In this document: piece after piece, positions 54,112-62,762 of the stretch
Numbering within the stretch: position 1 is the stretch's first letter
How the letters are laid out: each line of letters opens with the position of its first letter
DNA from: Udaeobacter sp963725505
Lineage (GTDB): Bacteria > Verrucomicrobiota > Verrucomicrobiia > Chthoniobacterales > UBA10450
Length of the DNA: 64,000 bases
NCBI GenBank assembly: GCA_963725505.1
Contig: CAVRYN010000003.1
Coordinates: forward strand, 267,653 to 331,652
Reading direction: 5' to 3'
Notes under the pieces: generated by a model
What the model was told of the DNA's origin: nothing
Database searches by the model: none
What the model saw: the letters and a program-made list of their open reading frames with translations, nothing else
Position numbers and translations under genes: made by a program

Positions 54112-54357
54112 TTAGCGCTTCGGCCAAGCGCGCAATGCTATTTTCGCGACGCGACGTAGTTGATCGCGACCCGCGCCGTCGGCTCCCTGGACCGCCATTC
54201 CGTGCAGCACAGTCATCACGTAACAAGCCAGTTCGCCTAGGTCAGCGTTTTTCGGAAGATCCTGGTCGAACAGGCGCAACCTTTCCGGAACAACCCTGGA
54301 CCAAATGAGAGCGGACTCGTGAAGCAGTTCAACGACACGATGATCTCCGCGCCGCAT
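54112..54357 (-). pseudogene. Remnant C-terminal half of a TetR-type regulator
   Basis: 81 residues reading LGELACYVMTVLHGMAVQGA and QLRRVAKIALRAW, which matches TetR_C domains; the HTH half is absent on either strand in the neighbouring 100 bases. It is placed before the RND operon in the opposite direction, where a local repressor would be expected. If not a TetR, it is an unknown short protein. Confidence 0.6.
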
Positions 54358-54451
54358 TGAATGTGCACGAAGTTAAAGTACAAGATGAACGAAGAATTGC
54401 TCGCTTTCCTCAAAACATCGTTTCAGGTTCGATTGTAAGGAGAACGAATTC

Positions 54452-55630
54452 ATGACTCACTGGCGATGGTTCACGATCGCAGCCTCCGGCGCGCTCATCC
54501 TCATTTTGTTTGCTGCAGGCTGTTCTCGCAAAGCAGCTCCGGCCGGTCCGGCCGCGGCGGAGGTCCTGGTCACGACCGTTGTGCCGAAGGATGTGCCTCG
54601 GATCCTGGAACGGGTCGCCACGCTGGACGGTTTCATTAACGCCAACATCAACGCGCAGGTTCAAGGCTACATCGTCTCGCGCGACTACCAGGAGGGCGGC
54701 GTGGTAAAGAAGGGTGACCTCCTTTTTCAGATCGATTCCCGGCCGTTCGAAGCTGCGTTGGCGCAGGCCAAGGGGACCCTGGCAAAAGACAAAGCTAACC
54801 AGGTAAAAGCCGACGCCGACGAAAGACGCGCGCTGGATTTGTTTAAAAGGAAAGTGATCAGTGACCAGGAGCGCGATACTGCCACCGCCGCTGCCCAGTC
54901 GGGCAGAGCAAACATCGAAGCCGACGAAGCGGCCGTGAAGCAGGCCGAGCTAAATCTAGGCTACACACGGGTCATTTCGCCAATCGATGGCGTCGCTGCC
55001 ATCGCTACCGCGCAGGTAGGCGATCTTGTCGGACCCACCACGGGAACGCTAACGACGGTTTCTCAACTTGACCCGATCAAGGCTATTGTCACAGCGGGCG
55101 AAGCACCTTTCACGGATTTCGTTACTCGCCACCCCGATCCCACTGAGCGTGCCGAATACGTGAAGACCCTCCAGTTCGAATTGATCCTTGGGAACGGCAG
55201 CGTCTATCCGCAGAAAGGAAAATTTTATGCGCTCGATCGTAATCTCGATCCCAAGACCGGCTCGATCCGATATGAAGTGACGTTTCCAAATCAAGGAAAT
55301 ATTTTGCGGCCCGGACAGTTCGGGAAAGTGCGGTTCGTAGCCGACATCAAAAAGGGTGCAATGGTGATTCCGCAGGAAGCGGTGAACGAGTTGCAGGGCA
55401 GTTATCAGGTCGCCGTTGTCGATCAGGACAGCAAGGTCAGTATCCGTCCGGTAAAAATGGGCGAACGCATCGGTGCGATGTGGGAAGTCACGGAAGGTTT
55501 GAAGCCAGGCGACAAAGTTGTTGTGCAAGGACTCCAAAAAGCGCGCGAAGGATCGACAGTCATCGCAAAAGACTGGACCCCTCCCGCCGACGCGTTGGTT
55601 TCAAAAGCGGACCAGCAAAAGAAGCCCTAA
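54452..55630 (+). CDS. RND efflux periplasmic adaptor (AcrA-like lipoprotein)
   Basis: 392 residues. Lipoprotein signal with lipobox LFAAGC at about residues 20-25, barrel-sandwich hybrid (INAQVQGYIVSRDYQEGGVV, YTRVISPIDGVAAIATAQVGD), alpha-hairpin (KADADERRALDLFKRKVIS), beta-barrel (YPQKGKFYALDRNLDPKTG) and C-terminal domain. It bridges an RND pump to an outer-membrane channel. RBS AAGGAG. It is three bases from the pump gene, so the two form an operon. No outer-membrane channel gene is present in the window. Confidence 0.93.
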   Translation: MTHWRWFTIAASGALILILFAAGCSRKAAPAGPAAAEVLVTTVVPKDVPRILERVATLDGFINANINAQVQGYIVSRDYQEGGVVKKGDLLFQIDSRPFEAALAQAKGTLAKDKANQVKADADERRALDLFKRKVISDQERDTATAAAQSGRANIEADEAAVKQAELNLGYTRVISPIDGVAAIATAQVGDLVGPTTGTLTTVSQLDPIKAIVTAGEAPFTDFVTRHPDPTERAEYVKTLQFELILGNGSVYPQKGKFYALDRNLDPKTGSIRYEVTFPNQGNILRPGQFGKVRFVADIKKGAMVIPQEAVNELQGSYQVAVVDQDSKVSIRPVKMGERIGAMWEVTEGLKPGDKVVVQGLQKAREGSTVIAKDWTPPADALVSKADQQKKP

Positions 55631-55633
55631 CAA

Positions 55634-58600
55634 ATGTCAGAGTTCTTCGTCCGGCGGCCCATCGTCGCGATCGTAATCGCGATCCTGATGACACTGATTG
55701 GCGGCGTCTGCATTCTGGCGTTGCCGATCGCGCAGTATCCGAAAATCGCGCCGCCGGAGATTCAGGTGCAAACGCACTACACCGGGGCGGATGCGTTGAC
55801 GATCGAGCAATCGGTCGCGGCGCCGATCGAGCAGCAGATGAGCGGCGTGGACAACATGAACTACATGTACTCGATCAATTCGAACAGTGGCGACATTCGA
55901 TTGATCGTCAATTTCGACGTCGCAACCGACCCGAACATCGATCACGTGCTGACGCAGATCCGGGTCTCGCAAGCGCAATCGCAATTGCCCGCCGACGTTA
56001 ACAACTACGGCCTGACCGTTAAAAAATCGACAACGGCACCACTGATGCTGATCTCGCTTTATTCACCCAAAGGCAGCTACGACGGAACCTTTCTCGCCAA
56101 TTACGGCTACATCAATCTCTTCGATCCACTGACACGCGTGCCGGGAATCGGGAATGTGCAGATTTTCGGCGCTGGCCAATACGCTATGCGCCTGTGGGTC
56201 AAGCCGGATCAGCTCGCGAAGCTCGGCATCACTGTGCCCGACATCATCACCGCAGTGCAAAAGCAGAACACGGTGAATCCCGCCGGCCAGGTCGGCGGCG
56301 AACCAATTCCAAGCGGCCAAAAATTCACTTATACCGTGCGTGCGCAGGGACGACTGCAAACGCCGGAGGAATTTGGCGAGATAGTTGTTAGGGCGAATGC
56401 GGACGGTTCGTTTGTGCGGGTGAAAGACATCGCGCGCATTAGTCTCGGCGCACAAACTTACAACTTAAGAGGCAGGCTCAACGGACAACCCGCGGCGATT
56501 CTCGCTGTGTATCAGCTGCCCGGAACCAACGCCGTTCAAGCCGCGCAAGCCGTGCGCAAACTAATGGCGGAAGCGAAGCAACGTTTTCCGGCCGACATGG
56601 ATTTCGCCGTCTCGCTGGATCAAACCCTCTCGGTCACTGAAGGATTGAACGACATCGTTAAGACGTTGTTCGAGGCGCTCGTGCTGGTCGTCATCGTCGT
56701 ATTTATCTTTCTGCAGGGTTGGCGCGCCACCCTCATTCCATTGTGCGCGGTGCCGGTGTCGTTGATCGGCACGTTTGTGGTGTTCCCGTTGTTCGGATTC
56801 TCGATCAACACGCTTTCGCTTTTCGGACTTGTGCTTGCCATCGGGCTTGTGGTTGACGACGCGATTGTCGTTGTCGAAGCAGTTGAGCGTCACATTGAAG
56901 AAGGAATGTCGCCGCGTGACGCGACGCTTCAGGCGATGCGCGAAGTCTCAGGAGTGGTAATCGGCGTTGCACTCGTACTTTCGGCCGTGTTTATTCCTAC
57001 CGCGTTTCTTCCCGGTATCACCGGCAGGTTGTATCAACAGTTCGCGCTCACGATCGCGATCTCCGTCATTTTCTCCGCGTTCAACGCGCTCTCGCTGAGC
57101 CCGGCACTTTCAGCCATGCTGCTCCGCCCGCGAAAGAAAACGCGTGGTCCGGTTGGCTGGTTTTTCGATCGGTTCAATCGCGTCTTCGGCGTCGCAACAC
57201 ACGGTTACGTGAACTGGTCGCGCCTGGCCATTCGAAAAGCAGTGCTCAGCTTCGCGCTGCTCGCGGTGCTGGCGGTCGGCGCGGGACTGTTTGGAGCGCG
57301 ATTGCCGAGCGGCTTTTTGCCCGAGGAAGATCAGGGCTACATTTTTCTCGCGTTGCAATTACCCGACGCCGCATCGCTTGAGCGAACCGATGCCGCATCG
57401 CGCAAAATCGAAGAAATGCTCAGCAAAACTCCAGGCGTCCAGTACACGACCAGCGTGATCGGATTCAGTTTGCTCAGTCTCGTGCAAAATACTTATAGCG
57501 CGTTCTTCTTCGTCACGTTCAAGCCCTGGAGCGAACGGACCAAGCCGGAAGAACAATACGACGCCATCAAGGCGAACATTAACAAACAGCTCGCCGGGCT
57601 TACCGAGGGTATCGCCTTCGCGTTTCCGCCGCCGGCGATTCCGGGCGTGGGCACTTCCGGCGGATTCCAATTCATTTTGGAAGATCGCGCCGGCAAAGAC
57701 GTGGCCTTTCTCGCCAAAAATCTGAAGACGTTTCTGGACGCGGCGCGCAAACGGCCGGAGCTAGGCACCCTTATTCCGACGTTTCTGCCGAACGTTCCGC
57801 AGGTTTTCGTTAACGTCGATCGTGACAAAGTGATCAAACAGGGGATCGATCTCGGCCAGGTCTATCAGACCCTCCAGACATTCATGGGCGGTTTTTTTGT
57901 GAACTACTTCAATCGGTTCGGACGAACATGGCAGGTGTATATAGAGGCCGAAGGCGATTATCGCACCGACGCAAAAAACGTTGGTCAATTCTTCGTGCGC
58001 AACGCCAACGGCGACCCAGTTCCGCTCGATGCCATTTCAACTATCCAGCAAATTTCCGGTCCGGAATTCACGCTGCGTTACAACGAATACCGCTCGGCCC
58101 AAATCAACGGCTCTGCCGCGCCTGGTTATAGCTCGTACCAGGCGATGAACGCACTCGAGGAAACTTTTCGCCAAACAATGCCTAACGAAATGGGCTACGA
58201 CTATCTTGGCCTATCATTTCAGGAAAAGAAAGCGCAGCAGGGCGTATCCCCGACTCTCGTGTTCGGAATGTCGCTCATTTTCGTGTTCCTGATCCTCGCT
58301 GCACTTTATGAGAGCTGGTCGTTGCCATTCAGTGTGCTGCTCGGAACGCCGGTCGCAGTGTTCGGCGCGTTTGCAACGCTCTGGCTGCGCGGAATGCAAA
58401 ACAATATTTACGCGCAAATTGGTCTGATCATGCTAATCGGCCTGGCAGCGAAGAACGCCATCCTGATCGTCGAATTCGCCAAGGACGAATACGAGAAAGG
58501 CAAACCACTCCTCGACGCCGCCCTGGAAGGCGCGCGCCTGCGCTTGCGCCCGATCCTGATGACTTCCTTTGCTTTCATCTTCGGCCTTATGCCGCTTTGG

Positions 58601-58804
58601 TTTGCCAGTGGCTCCGGCGCAGTTGCGCGGCGTGTGCTCGGCTCGACCGTGATCGGAGGAATGATCGCCGCCTCGGGAATCGCGATTTTCCTGATTCCAG
58701 TCACGTTTTATGTGATTGAGCGACTGTTTGCCGGTCGAAAGTCCCCGGCGGAGACACAAAAATCGGAGTCAGCGAAATCGCCGGCGTTGGTGGAGCAAAG
58801 CTGA
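55634..58804 (+). CDS. RND multidrug efflux pump, HAE1 (AcrB-like)
   Basis: 1056 residues, the usual AcrB length, with 12 membrane segments. FFVRRPIVAIVIAILMTLIG at the start, proton-relay Asp pair in LVLAIGLVVDDAIVVVEAVE (TM4), the DSRP-type loop SGFLPEEDQGYIFL in the second half, GLSFQEKKAQQG and GLAAKNAILIVEFAKDEYE near TM10, and RLRPILMTSFAFIFGLMPL. It extrudes toxic compounds using H+ import with the adaptor encoded upstream. Substrates are probably hydrophobic drugs or solvents. Intact. Confidence 0.96.
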   Translation: MSEFFVRRPIVAIVIAILMTLIGGVCILALPIAQYPKIAPPEIQVQTHYTGADALTIEQSVAAPIEQQMSGVDNMNYMYSINSNSGDIRLIVNFDVATDPNIDHVLTQIRVSQAQSQLPADVNNYGLTVKKSTTAPLMLISLYSPKGSYDGTFLANYGYINLFDPLTRVPGIGNVQIFGAGQYAMRLWVKPDQLAKLGITVPDIITAVQKQNTVNPAGQVGGEPIPSGQKFTYTVRAQGRLQTPEEFGEIVVRANADGSFVRVKDIARISLGAQTYNLRGRLNGQPAAILAVYQLPGTNAVQAAQAVRKLMAEAKQRFPADMDFAVSLDQTLSVTEGLNDIVKTLFEALVLVVIVVFIFLQGWRATLIPLCAVPVSLIGTFVVFPLFGFSINTLSLFGLVLAIGLVVDDAIVVVEAVERHIEEGMSPRDATLQAMREVSGVVIGVALVLSAVFIPTAFLPGITGRLYQQFALTIAISVIFSAFNALSLSPALSAMLLRPRKKTRGPVGWFFDRFNRVFGVATHGYVNWSRLAIRKAVLSFALLAVLAVGAGLFGARLPSGFLPEEDQGYIFLALQLPDAASLERTDAASRKIEEMLSKTPGVQYTTSVIGFSLLSLVQNTYSAFFFVTFKPWSERTKPEEQYDAIKANINKQLAGLTEGIAFAFPPPAIPGVGTSGGFQFILEDRAGKDVAFLAKNLKTFLDAARKRPELGTLIPTFLPNVPQVFVNVDRDKVIKQGIDLGQVYQTLQTFMGGFFVNYFNRFGRTWQVYIEAEGDYRTDAKNVGQFFVRNANGDPVPLDAISTIQQISGPEFTLRYNEYRSAQINGSAAPGYSSYQAMNALEETFRQTMPNEMGYDYLGLSFQEKKAQQGVSPTLVFGMSLIFVFLILAALYESWSLPFSVLLGTPVAVFGAFATLWLRGMQNNIYAQIGLIMLIGLAAKNAILIVEFAKDEYEKGKPLLDAALEGARLRLRPILMTSFAFIFGLMPLWFASGSGAVARRVLGSTVIGGMIAASGIAIFLIPVTFYVIERLFAGRKSPAETQKSESAKSPALVEQS

Positions 58805-58812
58805 AACGCATC

Positions 58813-59142
58813 ATGATCGATAATCTTCCAAAGCCGATCGCGCTCTATGTCGCGGCCGAGAACAGCGGCGACGTAAACTTGTTCGACCAATGCTTTGCGG
58901 AAAACGCGGTGGTCAAAGATGAAGACCAAACGATCGAAGGTTTGGTTGCGATCAAGAAATGGAAAACTGAAACGAAACAGAAATATCAGCACACTGTCGA
59001 TCCTCTGGCATTCGTTCAAAAAGAGGGCAAGACCATCATCACCAACCGGCTGACTGGAAATTTTCCAGGGAGTCCCATCGAACTCGAATTCGTCTTCACG
59101 CTGGAGGGCGACAAAATCGTATCGCTCGAGGTACTCTCATGA
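58813..59142 (+). CDS. SnoaL/NTF2-like protein
   Basis: 109 residues, cystatin-like alpha+beta fold. PIALYVAAENSGDVNLFDQC, FAENAVVKDEDQTIEG, IKKWKTE and LEFVFTLEGDKIVSLEV follow the SnoaL_2 pattern. Members include polyketide cyclases, isomerases and many small proteins of unknown role. Follows the pump gene by eight bases; it might be co-transcribed. Confidence 0.8.
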   Translation: MIDNLPKPIALYVAAENSGDVNLFDQCFAENAVVKDEDQTIEGLVAIKKWKTETKQKYQHTVDPLAFVQKEGKTIITNRLTGNFPGSPIELEFVFTLEGDKIVSLEVLS

Positions 59143-59178
59143 GAAACCAAGTTCGCGATCAACAGAAGGAATAACCCC

Positions 59179-59667
59179 ATGATCCTGTACGTTTACACAA
59201 TCATCCACACGCTCATCAGCCTGATCGCGATTTTTAGCGGTGTCATTGTTCTGTTTGGAATGCTTGCCGGCAATCGGCTCGATGGCTGGACGAAATGGTT
59301 TCTGACCACGGCCGTTCTGACAACTGTCACTGGATTCTTTTTTCCGTTTCACGGATTCACGCCGGCCATCGGTCTCGGAATCATATCGCTTCCTTTTCTA
59401 GCAGTGACGATTTTCGCGCGCTGTTCCAAGCATCTGGCCGGAGCGTGGCGCTGGATCTACGCGATCGGCGCGGTGATCTGTCTCTACTTCAACTTGTTTG
59501 TATTGGTCGTGCAGTTGTTTGAAAAAGTCCCGGCCTTACATGCAATCGCTCCGACACAGACGGAATCTCCATTCAAACTAACGCAGCTCACCGTCCTCAT
59601 GCTTTCGATCCTGTTCGGAATCGTTGCGGTGGTCCGATTTCGGCCCGAACCAGCTGGCATTGCTTGA
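59179..59667 (+). CDS. Small four-helix membrane protein
   Basis: 162 residues: TM helices at about 3-27 (YTIIHTLISLIAIFSGVIVLF), 40-58, 66-85 and 97-117, with a fifth near the C-terminus (LTVLMLSILFGIVAVV). Its first helix and NRLDGWTKWFL look typical of a DoxX-like or hypothetical membrane family. No functional motif. Located between SnoaL-like and NmrA-like genes with similar RBS (AAGGA). Confidence 0.75.
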   Translation: MILYVYTIIHTLISLIAIFSGVIVLFGMLAGNRLDGWTKWFLTTAVLTTVTGFFFPFHGFTPAIGLGIISLPFLAVTIFARCSKHLAGAWRWIYAIGAVICLYFNLFVLVVQLFEKVPALHAIAPTQTESPFKLTQLTVLMLSILFGIVAVVRFRPEPAGIA

Positions 59668-59718
59668 CTTAATTTACTCTCATTCAATCACGACTTAACC
59701 CGAAGAAAGGAAAACGCG

Positions 59719-59811
59719 ATGGCAAATGCGACAGTGGCCGCGCCGTTGACGCTGCCAGAACGCATTCGCTGCTTCGATCCTCGGTCGTGGATGCAAACAA
59801 AGGCATTATGA
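59719..59811 (+). CDS. Possible small ORF, 30 residues
   Basis: MANATVAAPLTLPERIRC and a short remainder ending WMQTKAL, preceded by the strong RBS GAAAGGAAAA. It could be a leader peptide or a truncated gene start. No support beyond the ribosome-binding site. Confidence 0.3.
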   Translation: MANATVAAPLTLPERIRCFDPRSWMQTKAL

Positions 59812-59827
59812 AAGAGAAAATAAAAAT

Positions 59828-60583
59828 ATGAAAATAGTCGTCCTCGGAGGCACCGGGCTTATCGGAAGCAAAGTCGTGAACCTCCTTCGTGCAGGCGGCC
59901 ACGAAGTCGTTGCGGCATCTCCTTCGCGGGGCATCAATTCGATTACCGGAGAAGGTTTACCCGAGGCGCTAACCGGCGCACAGGTGGTGGTGGACGTCAC
60001 GAATTCTCCTTCGTTCGAAGACAAGGCCGTCCTGGAATTCTTCGAAACTTCCACCCGCAACGTGCTCGCGGCCGAGGTGAAAACCGGCGTAGCTCACCAC
60101 GTCGCGCTCTCTATCGTCGGCAGCGAGCGGCTTCCCGCGAGCGGATACTTGCGCGCGAAAGTGGCCCAGGAAAAACTGATCAAGGCTTCGCCAATTCCTT
60201 ACACGATTGTGCGCGCCACGCAGTTCTTTGAGTTCGTTGGGCGCATCGCTGATGAGGCGACCAGCGGGCAGACCGTTCACCTGCCCTCGGTGTTGTTTCA
60301 GCCCATCTTCTCGGACGACCTCGCCGCTAACCTGGCCAAGATCGCCGCCGCGAAGCCGTTAAATGGAATCATTGAGTTAGCTGGCCCAGACGCTCTCCCG
60401 TTTGACGAAGTCGTGCGCCAATACCTCGTGGCGCATCACGATCCCCGCACGGTCGTGAGGGACGAACAAGCCCGCTACTTCGGCACGACGCTTGAGAAGC
60501 GCAGCCTGGTCCCCGGCGAGAACGCGCTGCTGGGCTCCTGCCATTTCGCAGACTGGCTTACTCGCACCATACCGCAGCGCTGA
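59828..60583 (+). CDS. NAD(P)-binding protein, NmrA/atypical SDR
   Basis: 251 residues. N-terminal GGTGLIGSKVVNLLRAGGHEV (GxxGxxG), HHVALSIVGSERLPASGYLRAK (SDR-like Tyr/Lys pair: GYLRAK), and PYTIVRATQFFEF typical of NmrA-like NAD(P)H sensors or reductases. It probably acts on a quinone or related compound, or regulates transcription; the sequence does not tell. Intact. Confidence 0.88.
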   Translation: MKIVVLGGTGLIGSKVVNLLRAGGHEVVAASPSRGINSITGEGLPEALTGAQVVVDVTNSPSFEDKAVLEFFETSTRNVLAAEVKTGVAHHVALSIVGSERLPASGYLRAKVAQEKLIKASPIPYTIVRATQFFEFVGRIADEATSGQTVHLPSVLFQPIFSDDLAANLAKIAAAKPLNGIIELAGPDALPFDEVVRQYLVAHHDPRTVVRDEQARYFGTTLEKRSLVPGENALLGSCHFADWLTRTIPQR

Positions 60584-60710
60584 ACCGCTTATCACGTTTA
60601 CATTCTTTTGGAAACAGGATCAGCGCCTGGGAAGGCCGTAACTGACAACTAGGTGTGTTATGAAAACAGCGAGCTAGCCAGTCAGCAGCGCGAAAAACTC
60701 TAGTAGCCAG

Positions 60711-60952
60711 TTACCATAGGCGCTTTCTAGCGAATGCATGACCTGACCAGATTTGAGATAACGTTCAAAAGCTTCTGCCTTGGCTCGATCAGTGAACGCG
60801 AGGTAAGTGATTAGCTTCCATGGGCTGAACTTTGTGGTATGAGAAGATTTCCCTTGATTGTGTTCTCGGAGACGCTGTTTGAGATCTGTGGTCATTCCCA
60901 CGTAGCGCTCTCCTTGTGCAGAAAGACTCTCGATAAGATACACGTAATACAT
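60711..60952 (-). CDS. GIY-YIG nuclease-domain protein (frame broken near 60755)
   Basis: About 80 residues: MYYVYLIESLSAQGERYVGM with the GIY-YIG strands, then LKQRLREHNQGKSSHTTKFS and EAFERYLKSG; the family ending GHAFARKRLW is found in the next frame, with the stop at 60711. Members of this URI-type family are small and of unclear biological function. The leader lies in a palindromic region at 60955-61044. Confidence 0.8.
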
Positions 60953-60954
60953 TT

Positions 60955-61044
60955 GCCCTCCTTCGCTGAAGCTTCGGAGGGCATCCTGCTTCGCGCAACG
61001 AATCGTCCCCAGTCCTGCGAAGCGCATCAGCGCGAAGCAGGATG
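60955..61044. repeat. Compound palindrome, TTCGCTGAAGC core plus 15-bp perfect inverted repeat
   Basis: GCCCTCC/GGAGGGC surround the core at 60955-60982. A perfect 15-base inverted repeat CATCCTGCTTCGCGC / GCGCGAAGCAGGATG lies at 60982-60996 and 61030-61044. The last ATG is the start codon of the TMEM175 gene. Confidence 0.85.
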
Positions 61045-61626
61045 AAAACAACCCGACTCGAAGCCTTCAGCGACGGTGTCCTTGCCATCATCATCACGAT
61101 CATGGTGCTGGAATTGAAGGTGCCGCATGCGGTTGAACTTGCCGCGTTGAAACCGGTGTTGCCGGTAATGTTAAGCTACGTCCTAAGTTTCATTTACCTC
61201 GGCATCTATTGGAACAATCATCATCACTTGTTCCAGGCCACCGAGCAGGTCAGCGGCGGGATTCTCTGGGCGAATCTTCATCTTCTGTTTTGGTTGTCGC
61301 TGTTTCCTTTCACTACGGCTTGGATGGGCGAAAACCAGCTCGCCGCAATCCCGACCGCTATTTACGGCTTCGTGCTGCTGATGGCGGGAATCGCCTACTA
61401 TGTTCTCGAGCGCGCCATCATCGCCAAAGAAGGTCGCGAATCACTCCTTGCGCAGGCTGTTGGCAAAGACCGGAAAGCTAAAATCTCTCTCCTGCTCTAT
61501 CTCGCCGCGATCCCGCTGGCGTTTGTGATCTCCTGGATCGCCGCCGGACTCTACGTGTTCGCCGCGCTTCTGTGGTTGATTCCTGATCCCAGAATTGAGC
61601 GGGAACTTGAGAAACGCGAGGAGTGA
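61042..61626 (+). CDS. TMEM175/DUF1211-type potassium channel
   Basis: 194 residues, six membrane helices. RLEAFSDGVLAIIITIMVLE is the TM1 signature (FSDG filter region) of bacterial TMEM175 K+ channels; YLGIYWNNHHHLF is TM3. K+-permeable tetramer. The start codon is in a palindromic repeat and no good ribosome binding site precedes it. Confidence 0.93.
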   Translation: MKTTRLEAFSDGVLAIIITIMVLELKVPHAVELAALKPVLPVMLSYVLSFIYLGIYWNNHHHLFQATEQVSGGILWANLHLLFWLSLFPFTTAWMGENQLAAIPTAIYGFVLLMAGIAYYVLERAIIAKEGRESLLAQAVGKDRKAKISLLLYLAAIPLAFVISWIAAGLYVFAALLWLIPDPRIERELEKREE

Positions 61627-61678
61627 TCAGCGACAGTCTTGATCACAGAATACGTCTTCGGCTATCGTGTTGCGGGAT

Positions 61679-62269
61679 ATGATTAGAGGTGGCGAAATCC
61701 GTAAGGCAGACCATCCAATCGAACCGCTTCTCATCGATCGCTGGTCGCCGCGCGCGATGTCGGGCGAAGAGATTTCCGAAGAGGAGCTGATGCGGTTGTT
61801 CGAGGCCGCGCGTTGGGCGCCGTCTTCATTTAACGCCCAGCAATGGCGCGCTCTTTACGCGCGTCGCGGCACGGAGCATTGGCAGACGTTCTTCGATTTA
61901 CTCGTCGAAGCCAATAAAACCTGGGCAAAAAATGCCGCCGTGCTGGTCGTGTTCATTTCGCGAAAGTTTTTCGATCACAACGACGAGCCGTCGGTCACGC
62001 ATTCGTACGATGCCGGAGCAGCTTGGGAGAACTTCGCGTTGCAAGGGTTTCAGCAGGGTCTTGTGGTGCATGGGATGGAAGGATTCGATTACGAGCGCGC
62101 GCGCAAAGAACTGCGGATTCCTGATGAGTTTCAAGTCGAAGCGATGGCGGCAGTCGGCAAACCCGGGGCAAAAGAAGTGCTGCCTGAAAAATTGCAGGCC
62201 CGCGAAAGCCCGAATGATCGGCGCAAACTTTCCGAGAGCATTTTTGAAGGACCATTTAGGTCTCGATAG
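61679..62269 (+). CDS. Nitroreductase-family protein
   Basis: 196 residues. N-terminal RWSPRAMSGEEISEEELMRL and FEAARWAPSSFNAQQWRALY fit the FMN-binding Nfs fold; FVISRKF, SVTHSYDAGAAWENFALQG and a C-terminal helix complete it. It may reduce nitro compounds or quinones, or act as a dehydrogenase with FMN. ATG 61679 preferred to GTG 61667. Intact. Confidence 0.92.
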   Translation: MIRGGEIRKADHPIEPLLIDRWSPRAMSGEEISEEELMRLFEAARWAPSSFNAQQWRALYARRGTEHWQTFFDLLVEANKTWAKNAAVLVVFISRKFFDHNDEPSVTHSYDAGAAWENFALQGFQQGLVVHGMEGFDYERARKELRIPDEFQVEAMAAVGKPGAKEVLPEKLQARESPNDRRKLSESIFEGPFRSR

Positions 62270-62459
62270 GGCTTCGACCGGTCCGGTTTCTACAGTAAAA
62301 GCTTAAGCGCTCCTAAAGCGGCGGTTTAGGCGAAGACCAGTTGTCGCAGTCCTCAAGGTTCACGAGCGGCGCTACGTCTTGTGGTGCCAACAACCTGACT
62401 TCAAGAAGGGCGAAGCCTATCTGAGCAGAGCAGTAGGAGCTGGTTTACATTGCGACGTT

Positions 62460-62762
62460 ATGATCACCTCGATTCACAGCTTGATTTGTTCCGACGACGC
62501 GAAGGCGACACGGGCGTTTGCTTCGCGCGTCCCCGCGCTCACCGCTCCGCGGCTCCGGCATGTCGCACCGCTTGACGCGGGCTCCATTCTGCGAGACGTT
62601 CTCGACTGGAAGTATGTGGCCGAAGAGTGGGATAACGATTGGCTGATCTTCAAATCGGGATCGAGCGAGACGGAGGTGCATCCGACGCACAGCGAATGGG
62701 AAGGCAAGACCTATGATCACCCGAGGCATCACTCGATCGCGCTAATTACTCAGAGCATCACC
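62460..62762 (+). pseudogene. VOC-family (glyoxalase-like) protein, interrupted and truncated
   Basis: MITSIHSLICSDDAKATRAF, then a foreign 69-base stretch, then LRDVLDWKYVAEEW, WLIFKSGSSETEVHP and YDHPRHHSIALI. The complete family has about 40 more residues (DDI..TV..L), missing here because phzF follows. The insertion (about 62518-62586) encodes ASRVPALTAP and more, is in frame, and is rich in CG hairpins. Probably non-functional. Confidence 0.75.
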
